Shown in pieces: positions 1 through 8,739 of a stretch of 64,000 nt of DNA. The notes beneath the pieces are model-generated. The model was not told where the DNA came from. It did not search any database and was given only the letters and a program-made list of their open reading frames with translations. The stretch is from CAVWCQ01 sp963753545 (GTDB lineage Bacteria > Chloroflexota > Anaerolineae > Aggregatilineales > Aggregatilineaceae). The stretch lies in assembly GCA_963753545.1 (NCBI GenBank), contig CAVWCQ010000008.1, positions 620,001-684,000 of the forward strand, read 5' to 3'. Each line of letters starts with the position of its first letter. Within the stretch, counting starts at the first letter, position 1. A program made the position numbers and the translations under genes.

Positions 1-14
1 CACGGGGAAAAGCG

Positions 15-39
15 GGGAGCAGGCTGTGCACCTGCTCCC
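15..39 (-). terminator. Terminator downstream of gyrA
   Basis: A perfect 9-bp stem (GGGAGCAGG / CCTGCTCCC) with a 7-base loop lies just past the gyrA stop. On the minus strand it is followed by a short CGCTTTT tract, which fits a rho-independent terminator with a modest U run. Confidence 0.7.
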
Positions 40-47
40 TGTAGAAG

Positions 48-2783
48 TTAATAATCCGTCTCGAAGCCGCCGTCTTCACCCAACGAGTCGTCACTGCCAT
101 ACGGCCCGGCATCGGGGTTATCATCCGTTTCGTCGTACCCCTCGCCGTCTAACTCCTCGTCATCAGGCAGCAGATCATCCGCCGCCAAAACGTCGTCGTC
201 GTCCAGATCGGACTCGGAGCCGTTCCCACTGAGCAATAGTTCATCTTCCGCCAATACGTCGCCGTAGCCGTTATCTGAGAGATCGGGAACCAAGATTTCA
301 CCCGGTTCGCGCAGCGGCTCGCCCGTGACGATGGCAATGCCGACCACTGCGTCATTCTTGGAAAGTTTGACAATCTTGACGCCGCTGGTCGAACGTCCGT
401 AGATGCTGATCGTCCGCACTTCAGTACGCAGGGCGATGCCACCCGCTGTGATGATCGTCAGGTCGTCATCCGGCGAGACGAGAAATGCTCCAACAATCGG
501 CCCGGTCTTCTGCGAGTTTTTTGCCAGGGTGCGTACGCCCATACCATAGCGGCGCTGGCGCGGGTATTCCCCAATCCAGGTGCGCTTTCCGTAGCCATAC
601 TGCGTCACCACCAACAGCGTCGCGTCAGGATCGCTGATCACTTCCATGCCGGTCAGTTCGTCGGCTTCATCACGCAGGCGGATGGCGCTCACTCCGGCGG
701 CATTACGACCCATCACGCGCACATCGCGCTCATTAAAGCGGATGCTTTGCCCGCCACGGGTGACGAGGATCAGGTCCTGATGACCGCTGGTCTGCTTCAC
801 CCAGCCGAGATAGTCACCTTCGTCCAGCGTCATGGCGATCAGGCCGTTGCTGCGCACGGCGGCAAAGGCGCTGACCGGAACGCGCTTGATGCGGCCCTGG
901 CGAGTCAGCAAAACAAAATAGCCCTCGCGATTTTCAAAGCTGGACACGGCGGCAATCGCGGTGACATATTCTTCCGGCTGGAGCGCCAGGAAGGCGTTGA
1001 TCAACGTGCCCTTCGTGCCGCGCCCGCCTTCGGGGATCATATAGGCGCGCTGAGCGTAGACTTTGCCCTGGTCGGTGAAGAATAGCACATGATCGAGCGA
1101 CTCAGCGGCGAAAATTTGCTCAACCTGATCTTCATCGCGGGTCTGCATCCCCGTGACACCCCGTCCGCCGCGCCGCTGGGCACGATAGGCGGCAACAGGT
1201 ACGCGCTTGATATAGCCGCGCTCGGTCAGTGTCACCAGAATTTCCTCGTCACGGACCAGATCGCTCTCGCTGAACTGCGTACCCAGTTCCAGGGCCAGTT
1301 CAGTGCGGCGGTTATCGCCATACTTCTCGGCCAGTTCGTTCAGATCGTCGCGGATGAGGGCCAGCACCTTACGCGGCGAGCGGAGCAGGTCTTCCAGATA
1401 TTCGATATGCTCCATAATCTGGCGATATTCGTCTTCGATCTTCAGCCGTTCCAGCGCGGCGAGGCGGCGAAGCTGCATATCGAGAATGGCAGTCGCTTGC
1501 GCTTCAGACAGGTCAAACCGTTCGATCAAAGACTGCCGCGCCTGTTCGGTGCTGTCCGCGGCGCGAATGGTCTGGATCACATCCTCAATGCGGGCCAGTG
1601 CTTTGAGCAGCCCATCCAGGATATGAGCGCGGTTGCGAGCGCGCATCAATTCATATTCACTGCGGCGGCGGATGACTGTGCGGCGGTGATCCACATAGAG
1701 ATGCAGGGCGCGTCGCAGGCTGAGCAGACGGGGTTCACCCTTCACCAGGGCCAGCATCTGCACGCCGAAGGTGCTCTGCAACTGGGTGTATTTCAAAATG
1801 CGGTTCAAAATCGTCTTGGGCTGCGCGCCGCGCTTGAGTTCAATGACAATCGCCATGCCGCGCCGGTCGGATTCGTCGCGCAGGTCGGAGACCATTTCCA
1901 GGCGGCCATCACGCACCAGTTCCGCGATCCGCTCCAGGATGGATGACTTATTCACCTGGTAGGGGATTTCCGTAACGACAATACGGAAGCGATCGCCGCG
2001 CATTTCCTGAATTTCGGTGCGGGCGCGCATGACGATACGGCCCTTGCCTGTCGCGTAGGCTTCCTTCAGTTCCGCGCCGCCGACGATCATGGCCCCGGTG
2101 GGGAAGTCTGGCCCTTTGACGAACGTCATCAGGTCATCGACGGTAATATCAGCAACCGCTTCATCAGGATCGCCCTCATAGGCAATCATTTTGTCGATCA
2201 TATAGGTCACGGCTGCGGCGACTTCCCGCAAATTGTGGGGCGGGATGTTGGTCGCCATACCGACGGCAATACCGCTCGTACCATTGAGCAGCAGATTCGG
2301 CAGTTTGGCGGGTAGGACATCTGGCTCTTGCAGACTGGCGTCGAAGTTATCGGTGAAATCGACCGTGTTCATGTCGATATCTTCGAGCAGTTCTTCGGCA
2401 ATCCGGGACAGCCGCGCCTCCGTATACCGCATGGCGGCGGGACTGTCGCCATCGATGCTGCCAAAGTTGCCCTGACCATCGACCAGCATGTAGCGCAGCG
2501 AAAAATTCTGCGCCATACGCGCCATCGAATCATAAACCGCCGAGTCGCCGTGCGGGTGGTACTTACCGAGCACTTCACCGACGATACGCGCCGACTTTTT
2601 ATAGGACGTATTGGCGCGAATTCCCATGTCATGCATCGCATAGAGAATCCGGCGATGAACGGGCTTGAGGCCATCGCGCGCGTCGGGCAGCGCCCGCGCT
2701 ACGATCACGCTCATCGCATAATCGAGATACGACCCCCGCATCTCTTCATCAATATTTACTTGTCGAACAGTTCCAATAGCCAT
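48..2783 (-). CDS. gyrA: DNA gyrase subunit A
   Basis: Type IIA topoisomerase subunit that cuts and rejoins DNA so that GyrB can drive negative supercoiling with ATP. The 911-residue protein has the usual N-terminal winged-helix and tower region. The active-site tyrosine is Tyr120 in AAMRYTEARLSR. The quinolone pocket GDSAVYDSM keeps Ser81 and Asp85, the sensitive-type residues. The GyrA box QRRGGRG at 536-542 in the C-terminal beta-pinwheel separates it from ParC. The protein ends in a long Asp/Glu-rich tail from about residue 850, a common regulatory feature of gyrases. The start MAIGTVRQVN matches the family. It has a long leader with a strong hairpin and a candidate -10 box at 2963-2968. 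gyrB is not in the window. Confidence 0.98.
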   Translation of the reverse strand: MAIGTVRQVNIDEEMRGSYLDYAMSVIVARALPDARDGLKPVHRRILYAMHDMGIRANTSYKKSARIVGEVLGKYHPHGDSAVYDSMARMAQNFSLRYMLVDGQGNFGSIDGDSPAAMRYTEARLSRIAEELLEDIDMNTVDFTDNFDASLQEPDVLPAKLPNLLLNGTSGIAVGMATNIPPHNLREVAAAVTYMIDKMIAYEGDPDEAVADITVDDLMTFVKGPDFPTGAMIVGGAELKEAYATGKGRIVMRARTEIQEMRGDRFRIVVTEIPYQVNKSSILERIAELVRDGRLEMVSDLRDESDRRGMAIVIELKRGAQPKTILNRILKYTQLQSTFGVQMLALVKGEPRLLSLRRALHLYVDHRRTVIRRRSEYELMRARNRAHILDGLLKALARIEDVIQTIRAADSTEQARQSLIERFDLSEAQATAILDMQLRRLAALERLKIEDEYRQIMEHIEYLEDLLRSPRKVLALIRDDLNELAEKYGDNRRTELALELGTQFSESDLVRDEEILVTLTERGYIKRVPVAAYRAQRRGGRGVTGMQTRDEDQVEQIFAAESLDHVLFFTDQGKVYAQRAYMIPEGGRGTKGTLINAFLALQPEEYVTAIAAVSSFENREGYFVLLTRQGRIKRVPVSAFAAVRSNGLIAMTLDEGDYLGWVKQTSGHQDLILVTRGGQSIRFNERDVRVMGRNAAGVSAIRLRDEADELTGMEVISDPDATLLVVTQYGYGKRTWIGEYPRQRRYGMGVRTLAKNSQKTGPIVGAFLVSPDDDLTIITAGGIALRTEVRTISIYGRSTSGVKIVKLSKNDAVVGIAIVTGEPLREPGEILVPDLSDNGYGDVLAEDELLLSGNGSESDLDDDDVLAADDLLPDDEELDGEGYDETDDNPDAGPYGSDDSLGEDGGFETDY

Positions 2784-2838
2784 CTGCGATTCCCGTCACT
2801 CTTTGCTGGCAGCGTGCATGCGTTAGTTTGAAATCAGG

Positions 2839-2870
2839 CGGGCGACCTGAGGGGAAACGCGGGTCGCCCG
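2839..2870 (-). promoter_or_regulatory. Hairpin in the gyrA 5' leader
   Basis: Perfect 9-bp stem (CGGGCGACC / GGTCGCCCG) with a 14-base loop, 56-87 bases upstream of the gyrA start and downstream of the candidate -10 box. No U run follows on the minus strand, so it is not a simple terminator. A role in leader folding or mRNA stability is inference. Confidence 0.5.
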
Positions 2871-2962
2871 ATTTATGGTCATTTTAGTTCCGCGCGGGGC
2901 CGCGATCAGCCCATATTTTTCAGCTATTTTGGCGGTCTTTTGCATCGCCATTGTTATGATAA

Positions 2963-2968
2963 ATTATA
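2963..2968 (-). promoter_or_regulatory. Candidate -10 box of gyrA
   Basis: Minus-strand TATAAT, a perfect -10 hexamer, about 180 bases upstream of the gyrA start. At a 17-base spacing the -35 position reads TCGCTT, a weak match, and it sits inside the near-palindrome CGCTTTAAGCG. Confidence 0.45.
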
Positions 2969-3081
2969 CCCCAACGCGGCGCTTAAAGCGAATTTTGAGG
3001 GTCTTTTTGGGTGGCAAAATTCCCCTTAAAAATGAACACGGTTGCTGACTCGTAAGGGGGGTAGGAAACAGTAAATAAAAA

Positions 3082-3104
3082 CGCCCCGGATGCTCTCCGG
3101 GGCG
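3082..3104 (-). terminator. Terminator of the P-domain protein gene
   Basis: Perfect 9-bp GC-rich stem (CGCCCCGGA / TCCGGGGCG) with a 5-base loop, followed on the minus strand by TTTTTATTT. A close relative of this hairpin stands at 4170-4192. Confidence 0.85.
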
Positions 3105-3128
3105 CTAAAAATTCGACTTCTGAAAAAG

Positions 3129-4025
3129 CTACTTCTCGCTGCTGCTATCGCCCTCAAGGTCAGTAGTGGGCAGAGGGTGGCCGTTCCAAACGGTATCGTA
3201 ATTCGGCCCCATCGTTTCGGCGCGAACCCACACCTTCTGACACTCCACATAGATTTCGTAATACTGCCCGTCGTGGCTCATGCCAAGCACCCAGAAGGAC
3301 TTGCCAGGGGGCAGGGTAACCAACGGGTCGGTGAGTTGGCCGGGCTTCCAATAAGCGTCTGCGTTGCCAATCAGAGTTCCGACAGCCGCATCAGTCGGGA
3401 GGCTCAGCAGCACTGAGCATCCTGGCTGGGGAACAGGTGTCGTGGCAGGGGCCGTAACCGCGTCGCCGCCTGTCAGCACGGTTAGGGTGAAATTGTTGAC
3501 GCAGAGATGATCAGCAGCAAATGTATCTTGAATAGTCAGAGTCCAGTCTCCAGTCGGGTTTGTGCCGTTGAAGGTCGCCAGCGCCCCAACCGGGTGGAAG
3601 GTGCCCGTCGCCGGATGAGCCGGAAGTGCTCCACCCGCGTCACTGAAGGTGATCGTCACTGTGCCAGCCGAGGTGCCGCCGGTGCTGAATGTGCCTTTGT
3701 TGACAAGGTTCACCGTTGTGTTAAGCGGGTTTTTCAGGCTGAAGACGATTTCGTCATCCCAGGGAATACTCCCATCATCACTGGCGCACGTATTGCCCGA
3801 CTTGAGAAAATTGATGGCGATGGTGACGCCGGAGACCGTCTCACCCGCTCCCGCCGCGATGGTGACGGTGCGCGTGGCCGAGTTTCCATCCACATCGGCA
3901 AAGGTGCTGTTGGTCGCGCTGTAGGAAGCCGCCCGCGCGTTATGCGGCGACGAAATAAATGTGATTGAAGTCAGTACGATGGCTAAAATAAGGGAGACTT
4001 TAAAAAGCTTCGAAACGTGGTACAT
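3129..4025 (-). CDS. Secreted protein with proprotein-convertase P-like domain
   Basis: A 298-residue exported protein. An N-terminal signal peptide (hydrophobic residues about 8-25, cut near ARA-AS) leads into a beta-sandwich of about 180 residues. The stretch TGDWTLTIQDTFAADHLC and the following NNFTLTV are typical of the P/Homo B domain found at the end of bacterial secreted proteases. Here no protease domain is attached. The C-terminal third, after a Pro/Thr linker, carries a compact domain with WKPGQL and VWVRAETMG that resembles a bacterial SH3-like fold. The start is supported by AGGAGAATTCT just before ATG. It is monocistronic, ending at a strong terminator. Substrate or partner is unknown; a cell-surface binding role is inference. 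Confidence 0.7.
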   Translation of the reverse strand: MYHVSKLFKVSLILAIVLTSITFISSPHNARAASYSATNSTFADVDGNSATRTVTIAAGAGETVSGVTIAINFLKSGNTCASDDGSIPWDDEIVFSLKNPLNTTVNLVNKGTFSTGGTSAGTVTITFSDAGGALPAHPATGTFHPVGALATFNGTNPTGDWTLTIQDTFAADHLCVNNFTLTVLTGGDAVTAPATTPVPQPGCSVLLSLPTDAAVGTLIGNADAYWKPGQLTDPLVTLPPGKSFWVLGMSHDGQYYEIYVECQKVWVRAETMGPNYDTVWNGHPLPTTDLEGDSSSEK

Positions 4026-4169
4026 AGAATTCTCCTGTGATTAATAGCAGTCAGTGCTCGATGAGCAGGTCTAAAAATAATGATATACAGTGATAATTAA
4101 AACGTACTAAAAATATTTACCTCAGATAATTTTTCGCTTATTTTTCACAACGAAGGGCAGACATAAAAA

Positions 4170-4192
4170 CGCCCCGCAGAGCATCCGGGGCG
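4170..4192 (-). terminator. Orphan terminator hairpin
   Basis: 7-bp stem (CGCCCCG / CGGGGCG) followed on the minus strand by TTTTTAT, near-identical in arms to the terminator at 3082-3104. The nearest upstream minus-strand gene ends at 4783, 590 bases away, so it either ends a long 3' tail or a separate untranslated transcript. Confidence 0.7.
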
Positions 4193-4199
4193 CTTCAAG

Positions 4200-4440
4200 A
4201 AGACGGGGTCATTGCCGGTGTCTAGAGCTTGATATGAAACAAGTATACCCCCGAGGCGACCTTAGGTACCTGAACTGTTTCGTTCGGTCACGAGGCCTAT
4301 GAACCGTAGGGGCTGGAGCTTGCCCTGCCCGTCTTTTTGGGGTCGCCTACAGTGACCCTATTATTTTGCTAAAGAGCAGCAGCGGTCGGAGGGCTTGGGT
4401 TGCCTGCTCCAACTCAGTCGGCTAAGCTTCAACTACATTT
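4200..4440 (-). ncRNA. Possible structured untranslated RNA
   Basis: Gene-free stretch that ends at the orphan terminator. On the minus strand AAGACGGG near 4335 can pair with CCCGTCTT near 4205, closing a region of about 130 bases. Inside it, GTGACC can pair with GGTCGC around the small hairpin GAAC-GAAACA-GTTC, and GGGTC pairs with GACCC just outside the closing helix. It also contains a REP-like element (4306-4330). I compared it by eye with 6S, tmRNA, RNase P and SRP RNA and saw none of their signatures. Folding by eye is weak evidence; it may only be a stack of repeats. Confidence 0.25.
4306..4330 (+). repeat. REP-like element with GTAG foot
   Basis: GTAG followed by an imperfect palindrome ending in GCCCTGCCC. 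It shares the flank GAACC and most of its length with the copies at 36995-37018 and 37881-37904, and differs from them in the loop region. Confidence 0.65.
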
Positions 4441-4464
4441 TCAGGAGAACGTGTTATTCACTTT

Positions 4465-4757
4465 TTTCTCACCTATATCTTCAAATTAGTACTTAAGGTT
4501 CACCTTTAAAGGAGTATTTTAGAGGGCACATTGGGTGTATCCTACGAATAGCTTCATCACCATCCTGGCTGTTTGAACCAACGATTAGGGGCGCGGCTTG
4601 TCGCTCGTCAATGTAATACCCGCCCTGAAAAATGGGCCAAAAATGGAAGTAGGAACGCGGTTAGGAAACAGTTAGTCATGAAACCGAAAAGGGGGGGGTA
4701 GCAGATCGCTCACGGCGGCGAAGTGATCAACTAATTTTTTTGAAAAGTTTGTTAGTG
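4465..4757 (+). repeat. ~300-bp dispersed repeat, copy A
   Basis: Diverged copy of a repeat that recurs inverted at 32610-32910. Shared blocks, in order: AGTACTTAA..GTTCA and CTTTAAAGGAGTATTTT near 4490-4520; GGGTGTATCCTA near 4534; GGTTAGG.A..GTTAGTC near 4660; TGAAACCGAAAA followed by a G run and GTAGCAGATCG near 4679-4706; and CGAAGTGATCAACTAAT plus TTTGAAAAGTTTGTTAGT near 4720-4756. No reading frame of note is conserved. Most of the 4026-4782 gene-free stretch is this repeat plus the possible RNA. Confidence 0.75.
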
Positions 4758-4782
4758 GGAACGATACAATGCATCACAAGCT

Positions 4783-5193
4783 CTAGTTTGCAGGAGGGGT
4801 CGATCTGCCCTGGCCCGCCAGATTGACACGCGCTGACTGCTCGGTAGTGAAGAAATCGACCGGATAGCTCGCTTGTTTGGCGGCAGCCATGATCAAAATC
4901 GACATCTCATCGGCGCGGCTGTGCAGGCCAATGACCGAAATGCGGCAAATCTTGCTGCACAATTCGGTATCGACCATTAAAGCTTGTAGAGGCAGTCGGC
5001 CCTCTGTTCGGGTAAAATCGTAGACGATCCAGACCTGATCAAATTCATGGTGCGCGTTAGAGAGATGATGCGCCCGGTCAATGATGGCGGGAATCGCGCG
5101 GGGATTGGACAGCAGATGACCCGTAACCGTCACAAACAGGACAGGCGTCCCGTCGAGCAATTCCCAATGATAGTCGGCCTGATAATCGATCAT
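4783..5193 (-). CDS. STAS/SpoIIAA-like small protein
   Basis: A 136-residue soluble protein with no signal peptide or membrane segment. The pattern of a short beta strand (VLFVTVTGHLLSNP), helix, central VWIVYDFTRTEG strand and a C-terminal alpha/beta part matches small SpoIIAA/STAS-like proteins that often occur in Chloroflexota as orphans. Two relatives are in this window, at 51702-52084 and 58822-59250. All have the layout strand, helix, then a D-x-R/T-R containing strand that reports on a comparison with the family mean (DFTRTEG, DVRQ, DFRGTR). The phosphorylatable serine of true anti-anti-sigma factors cannot be identified. Function unknown. Confidence 0.55.
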   Translation of the reverse strand: MIDYQADYHWELLDGTPVLFVTVTGHLLSNPRAIPAIIDRAHHLSNAHHEFDQVWIVYDFTRTEGRLPLQALMVDTELCSKICRISVIGLHSRADEMSILIMAAAKQASYPVDFFTTEQSARVNLAGQGRSTPPAN

Positions 5194-5272
5194 GATGATT
5201 TTTCCTGGAAGCGCGCACTAAACAGTTTTCATTATCATCAAAAAAACATAATTTGTCTATAGGCAACTGATA

Positions 5273-5926
5273 GTGGATATAGTACAAAAAGATAGTCGAA
5301 GAACGCCACGCTGGTTGTGGCGGCTCATCCTGGGCGGCACGCTGCTGGTTGTCGGGAGTATCATTCTGGTCGTTCTGCTGCTGCTGGGCGGAGCCGCCGA
5401 TCCTCCGCTAGCTGGCCCTCTGCGTTGGTCTGATCAGCAGATGGTATGGGCACCGGGTAATTTGGCAATCGATCAGGATGTCTGGTCCACTGCGCCGGAG
5501 AATTTGCCCGCCGGACTGTTTACGCTGCGTCTCGAAGCGCGGCTGGCATCCGGCTCCGATCCGAGCGCGGCCTGGGGAGTCTGGCTGGAAACGATGGACG
5601 GCGGGCGTGTGATCTACGCCATCAGCGGCGAACGGATGATCACCACCCGGCGCTGCGAGGAACATGCGCTCTCGCCGCTCGAAGACTGTCCGGCGGTGCG
5701 CCCCGAATGGCGCTGGTTTGAATATAACCGTTTGTTTGGACCAGGAAAGACGAATGCGATCACGCTGCACCGCGAGGCCTCTGGCCAGATACGGCTGCGG
5801 CTGAATGACGAACGGATGGGTGTGTCGCCGGTCGATCTGTCGGGACGCTGGGGAGTCTGGGCGCGCGGCGGGCGGGATGGATTGGCGGTTCTGGTGTGGG
5901 AACAAGCGGCGATTTACGCACCGTGA
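5273..5926 (+). CDS. Membrane-anchored protein with beta-sandwich domain
   Basis: A 217-residue protein with a basic N-terminus (residues 1-20), one transmembrane helix (about 21-42, LILGGTLLVVGSIILVVLLL) and an extracytoplasmic domain. The domain holds repeated W and G rich strands (AAWGVWLETMDGG, WFEYNRLFGPGKTN, GRWGVWARGGRDG) that look like a concanavalin-type lectin or glucanase fold. Two cysteines at RRCEEHALSPLEDC could form a disulfide. It is divergent from the STAS-like gene upstream and convergent with the FHA gene. No catalytic residues recognised; function unknown. Confidence 0.6.
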   Translation: MDIVQKDSRRTPRWLWRLILGGTLLVVGSIILVVLLLLGGAADPPLAGPLRWSDQQMVWAPGNLAIDQDVWSTAPENLPAGLFTLRLEARLASGSDPSAAWGVWLETMDGGRVIYAISGERMITTRRCEEHALSPLEDCPAVRPEWRWFEYNRLFGPGKTNAITLHREASGQIRLRLNDERMGVSPVDLSGRWGVWARGGRDGLAVLVWEQAAIYAP

Positions 5927-5969
5927 GAGAAAATTCGTACAATATCCTGCTTTGCTCCTCCTATTCAGC

Positions 5970-6062
5970 GAGGGTTAGAGAATAGTTAGGAAGATGCCCA
6001 AAAACAGGGATTCGGTGGATCGCCACGAGAACGAAGTGATCAACTTTGCATTTTTCTCGCTG
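5970..6062 (+). repeat. Partial copy C of the dispersed repeat
   Basis: GGTTAGAGAATAGTTAGG, then ATG..AAAA, GGATCGC, and ACGAAGTGATCAACT occur in the same order and spacing as in copies A and B, but only this core of about 90 bases is kept. It fills most of the gap between convergent genes; the rest of 5927-6242 holds only the FHA terminator. Confidence 0.5.
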
Positions 6063-6196
6063 GCAGAACGGGTTCTTTGGTGGCCCATATGCGCGTTAAA
6101 TCCAATGAAATGGATCACTACCAACTCCAAATGGGCCTGTAAGGGATATCTTAAGCCCATTTTGTTGCATTTTCCGGCGCTGCGTATAAAAAAAAC

Positions 6197-6212
6197 AGGG
6201 CCTCTCAGCCCT
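6197..6212 (-). terminator. Terminator of the FHA gene
   Basis: 5-bp AGGGC/GCCCT stem with a 6-base loop, followed on the minus strand by G and eight consecutive T. Short stem but a strong U run directly after the FHA gene. Confidence 0.7.
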
Positions 6213-6242
6213 ATTTATGGTGATAATCTCGGTGAGCGGTAT

Positions 6243-6728
6243 TTAGCCGAAGTGGACGCGGATCAGCAGATTGCCCAAACGCAGTTCATCGCCATCACGC
6301 AGGATGCGCGGCTGGTACGAGATCATCTTGCGCCCATTCAGATACGTGCCGTTCGAACTGCTCAGATCCATGACTTTGATAAACTGCCGTTCGGTCAAAA
6401 AAGCGATGTGCTGGCGCGACACCCCGGCTCCCATCGCGCCGTATTTGTCCAGGCGCACGGCGACCAGAGCACGGCTTTTGGGATCAGTGCGGCCTACAAT
6501 CGCCATGTCGTTGAGAGTCAGCCGGATTGGCTCAGGAAATCCGCGCACATAAAGGCGGAGTTGGGGTTGTTGTTCCAAAAGCCCCCGGCCAAGACCAGGG
6601 AAATGGTCGAAAACGTTCGGCAGATCGATCGGCTGAGTCAGGGGCGGCGGGCCTTCTGACTCGGGGCCACTATGCAGCAGCGATTCTTCGCCACCCGGTG
6701 CATTGATATCGGTTTGTTCGATCATCAC
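6243..6728 (-). CDS. FHA domain protein
   Basis: A 161-residue cytoplasmic protein. A proline-rich, acidic N-terminal 60 residues precedes a forkhead-associated domain (about 55-160) that binds phosphothreonine peptides. All hallmark parts are present: IVGRTDP for the conserved Gly-Arg, VSRQHIAF for Ser-x-x-His, and DLSSSNGTYLNGRKM for the phosphate-binding loop. FHA proteins of this size usually act as adaptors of Ser/Thr kinases; no kinase gene lies next to it here. Possible phosphorylation sites in the N-terminal tail are not obvious. Ends at a terminator with an eight-T run. Confidence 0.9.
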   Translation of the reverse strand: MMIEQTDINAPGGEESLLHSGPESEGPPPLTQPIDLPNVFDHFPGLGRGLLEQQPQLRLYVRGFPEPIRLTLNDMAIVGRTDPKSRALVAVRLDKYGAMGAGVSRQHIAFLTERQFIKVMDLSSSNGTYLNGRKMISYQPRILRDGDELRLGNLLIRVHFG

Positions 6729-6850
6729 AATGTCCTGTTTTTGACCTACGGGCGTTTGCGGTGTGAAACGAATAATGAGGATGGTGGCCCGTTGTTTTTA
6801 CCATACGGCTGAACGGGCTAAAAAACATCACCAAGTTGGAGGATATTATT

Positions 6851-7639
6851 ATGGGCCGGATGACCAGTAGGCGAGTAGTCCTGATCACGCTGATCGCGGT
6901 CTGGCTGCTGGTGGGAACGGCCTCCACGCGGGCTGATACAACCCGCCGCCGCATCCATCTCCCGGTCCTGATGTACCACTACATCAGCGCGCCGCCCGCT
7001 GATGCGGATGTTTACCGGCTCGATCTGTCGGTCACGCCCGATCAATTTGCCGCGCACCTCGGCTGGCTGCGGGATAACGGTTTTACGACGGTGACGCTGG
7101 ACGATCTCTATCTGGCATTAACGGAGGGCAAGCCGCTGCCGCCGCGCCCTGTGATCATCACCTTTGACGATGGGTATGCGGACGCCTATAACAATGCGTT
7201 CCGGTTGCTGCGATCCTACGGCATGGTTGGCACGTTCTTTGTGGTGACGGAATGGGTGGATTCAGCCGACCCTCGCTATATCTCCTGGGACGAGGCGCGC
7301 GATATGGCAGCGGCGGGTATGTCTATCGAGAGCCACAGCCGCACCCATCCTGACCTGACCGGGTGCGACTACGACTGTCTGGTCTACCAGATATTGGGCA
7401 GCGTGCAGACTATCGAAGCGCAGATCGGAACGCGGCCCCGCTTCTTCTGCTACCCCAGCGGGCGCTACAATGACAGTGTGATGGCTGTGCTGTCGCAGGT
7501 GGGGATTGTCGCGGCAGTCACCACAGAGGCGGGCACGATCCATACCAGTGATCGCCTGCTCGAACTGAAGCGGGCGCGCGTGCGCAACACGACGACGGTG
7601 GACGATCTCGCCTGGATGCTGTTGGCCTGGGATCAGTGA
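6851..7639 (+). CDS. Polysaccharide deacetylase (NodB family)
   Basis: Carbohydrate esterase family 4 enzyme that removes N-acetyl groups from cell-wall or capsule sugars; exported. Signal peptide at residues 1-28 (VVLITLIAVWLLVGTAST). The catalytic motif 1 is TFDDGY, motif 2 is SHSRTHPDL with the two zinc-binding histidines, and motif 3 is CYPSGRYND. The start is the ATG at 6851 with GGAGG 8 bases upstream; a TTG 15 bases earlier overlaps the ribosome site and is less likely. About 262 residues, the usual length. It precedes GT39-like genes, which fits a role in envelope glycan trimming (inference). Confidence 0.93.
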   Translation: MGRMTSRRVVLITLIAVWLLVGTASTRADTTRRRIHLPVLMYHYISAPPADADVYRLDLSVTPDQFAAHLGWLRDNGFTTVTLDDLYLALTEGKPLPPRPVIITFDDGYADAYNNAFRLLRSYGMVGTFFVVTEWVDSADPRYISWDEARDMAAAGMSIESHSRTHPDLTGCDYDCLVYQILGSVQTIEAQIGTRPRFFCYPSGRYNDSVMAVLSQVGIVAAVTTEAGTIHTSDRLLELKRARVRNTTTVDDLAWMLLAWDQ

Positions 7640-7711
7640 TTCTTTGCTGGACATCGGGCTGCCCTGTACTATATGTTTTTCTCCACTTTTCACATCGCGG
7701 GAACAATCATC

Positions 7712-8739
7712 ATGAAACGAAGCGCGCGCTGGCTGCTGGACTCATTGTGGTTGGTTGGGCTGGCCTTCTATGTCCTGGCGGGGGTGGACAAAGTACCGTT
7801 TCATGGCGATGAATCCACCCTCATTTTTATGAGCCGCGATTACCATTACCTCGTCCAGCAGCACGACCTGGACGCCGTGCTCTACGATCCGAATACGGAC
7901 CATCCCACCGAGCAGAATATCCGCATGATTAACGGCACAACGGGCAAAATGGCGATGGGGCTGGCCTGGGACATTGCCGGGCTAACGGTAGATGACCTCA
8001 ACGATCAATGGGCATGGGGTTACACGCCGGAGCAGAATGACCTGTTGGGCAACCGGCCCAGTGACGATTTGCTGCACGCGGCGCGCCTGTCATCGGCAGT
8101 TCTGCTTGTGATCAGCGTGTGGGCCGTGTGGGGCATTGCCCGGCTGGTCACTCGCCGCCGCTGGGCCGCCTATGCCGCCAGTCTGATTTATGTGACGTCT
8201 CCCGCCGTTCTGCTCAATGGGCGGCGTGCCATGATGGAGGGATCGCAGTTAGGCTTTACGGCGCTCGCCGTGCTGGTAGCCTTTTGGCTGCTGCGTGCCC
8301 AACCCCGCAGCCGAAGATTAATGGCATGGTATACGGTGTTCGGCGCGGCTTGCGGTCTGGCGGTTGCCAGCAAACATAATGTCCTGATCACGCTTGGAGT
8401 TCTCTTCGTGGCGCTTGCCCTTGATCCCTTGCTGCGTCCAGGAAGGGCACAGAGTCCAGCGGGAACACCTCCTGCGGCTCTGCTGGGCGGGTCTGGTCAT
8501 GATCGCCGTATTTGTGCTGCTCACTCCGGCGTGGTGGTCCGATATTCTGGGGATGCCGGGCCGCGTGAACTCGCGCCCGCGTCGATATGCTTAACGACCA
8601 GATCAAACAGTCTGAGAGCTACGATGGGTTTGGCGCGCAGGCCGAAGGGCTGATCCAGCAGGCATTTTTTGCAAAACCGCAGTTTTACGAAGTACAGCCG
8701 CAGCAGTGGGAGCCTTACATTCAGCAAAGAACGTGCTGA
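7712..8739 (+). CDS. GT39-like membrane glycosyltransferase, frameshifted
   Basis: Start of a dolichol-phosphate-mannose/ArnT-type transferase of the GT-C fold, which uses a lipid-linked sugar on the outer membrane face. The first luminal loop has VPFHGDESTLIFMSRDY with the acidic pair of the active site, and it aligns throughout with the intact relative at 21051-22403. The frame changes near 8440-8470, 8560-8590 and again near 8710-8735: the stretch AGLVMIAVFVLLTPAWWSD is in frame 3 and the stretch QQAFFAKPQFYEVQPQQWE in frame 1, after which the match continues in the next listed CDS. Three shifts in one direction restore the original frame. Either sequence errors or a pseudogene; I favour errors. 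ATG at 7712 aligns with the relative's start. Confidence 0.75.

Noticed and set aside
1089..1946. Long open frame opposite gyrA
   Set aside because: It is the antisense shadow of a very well conserved gyrA gene; no family features.
4200..4440. 6S RNA, tmRNA, RNase P or SRP RNA
   Set aside because: No resume codon, no CCA end, no conserved core sequences of any of these by eye.
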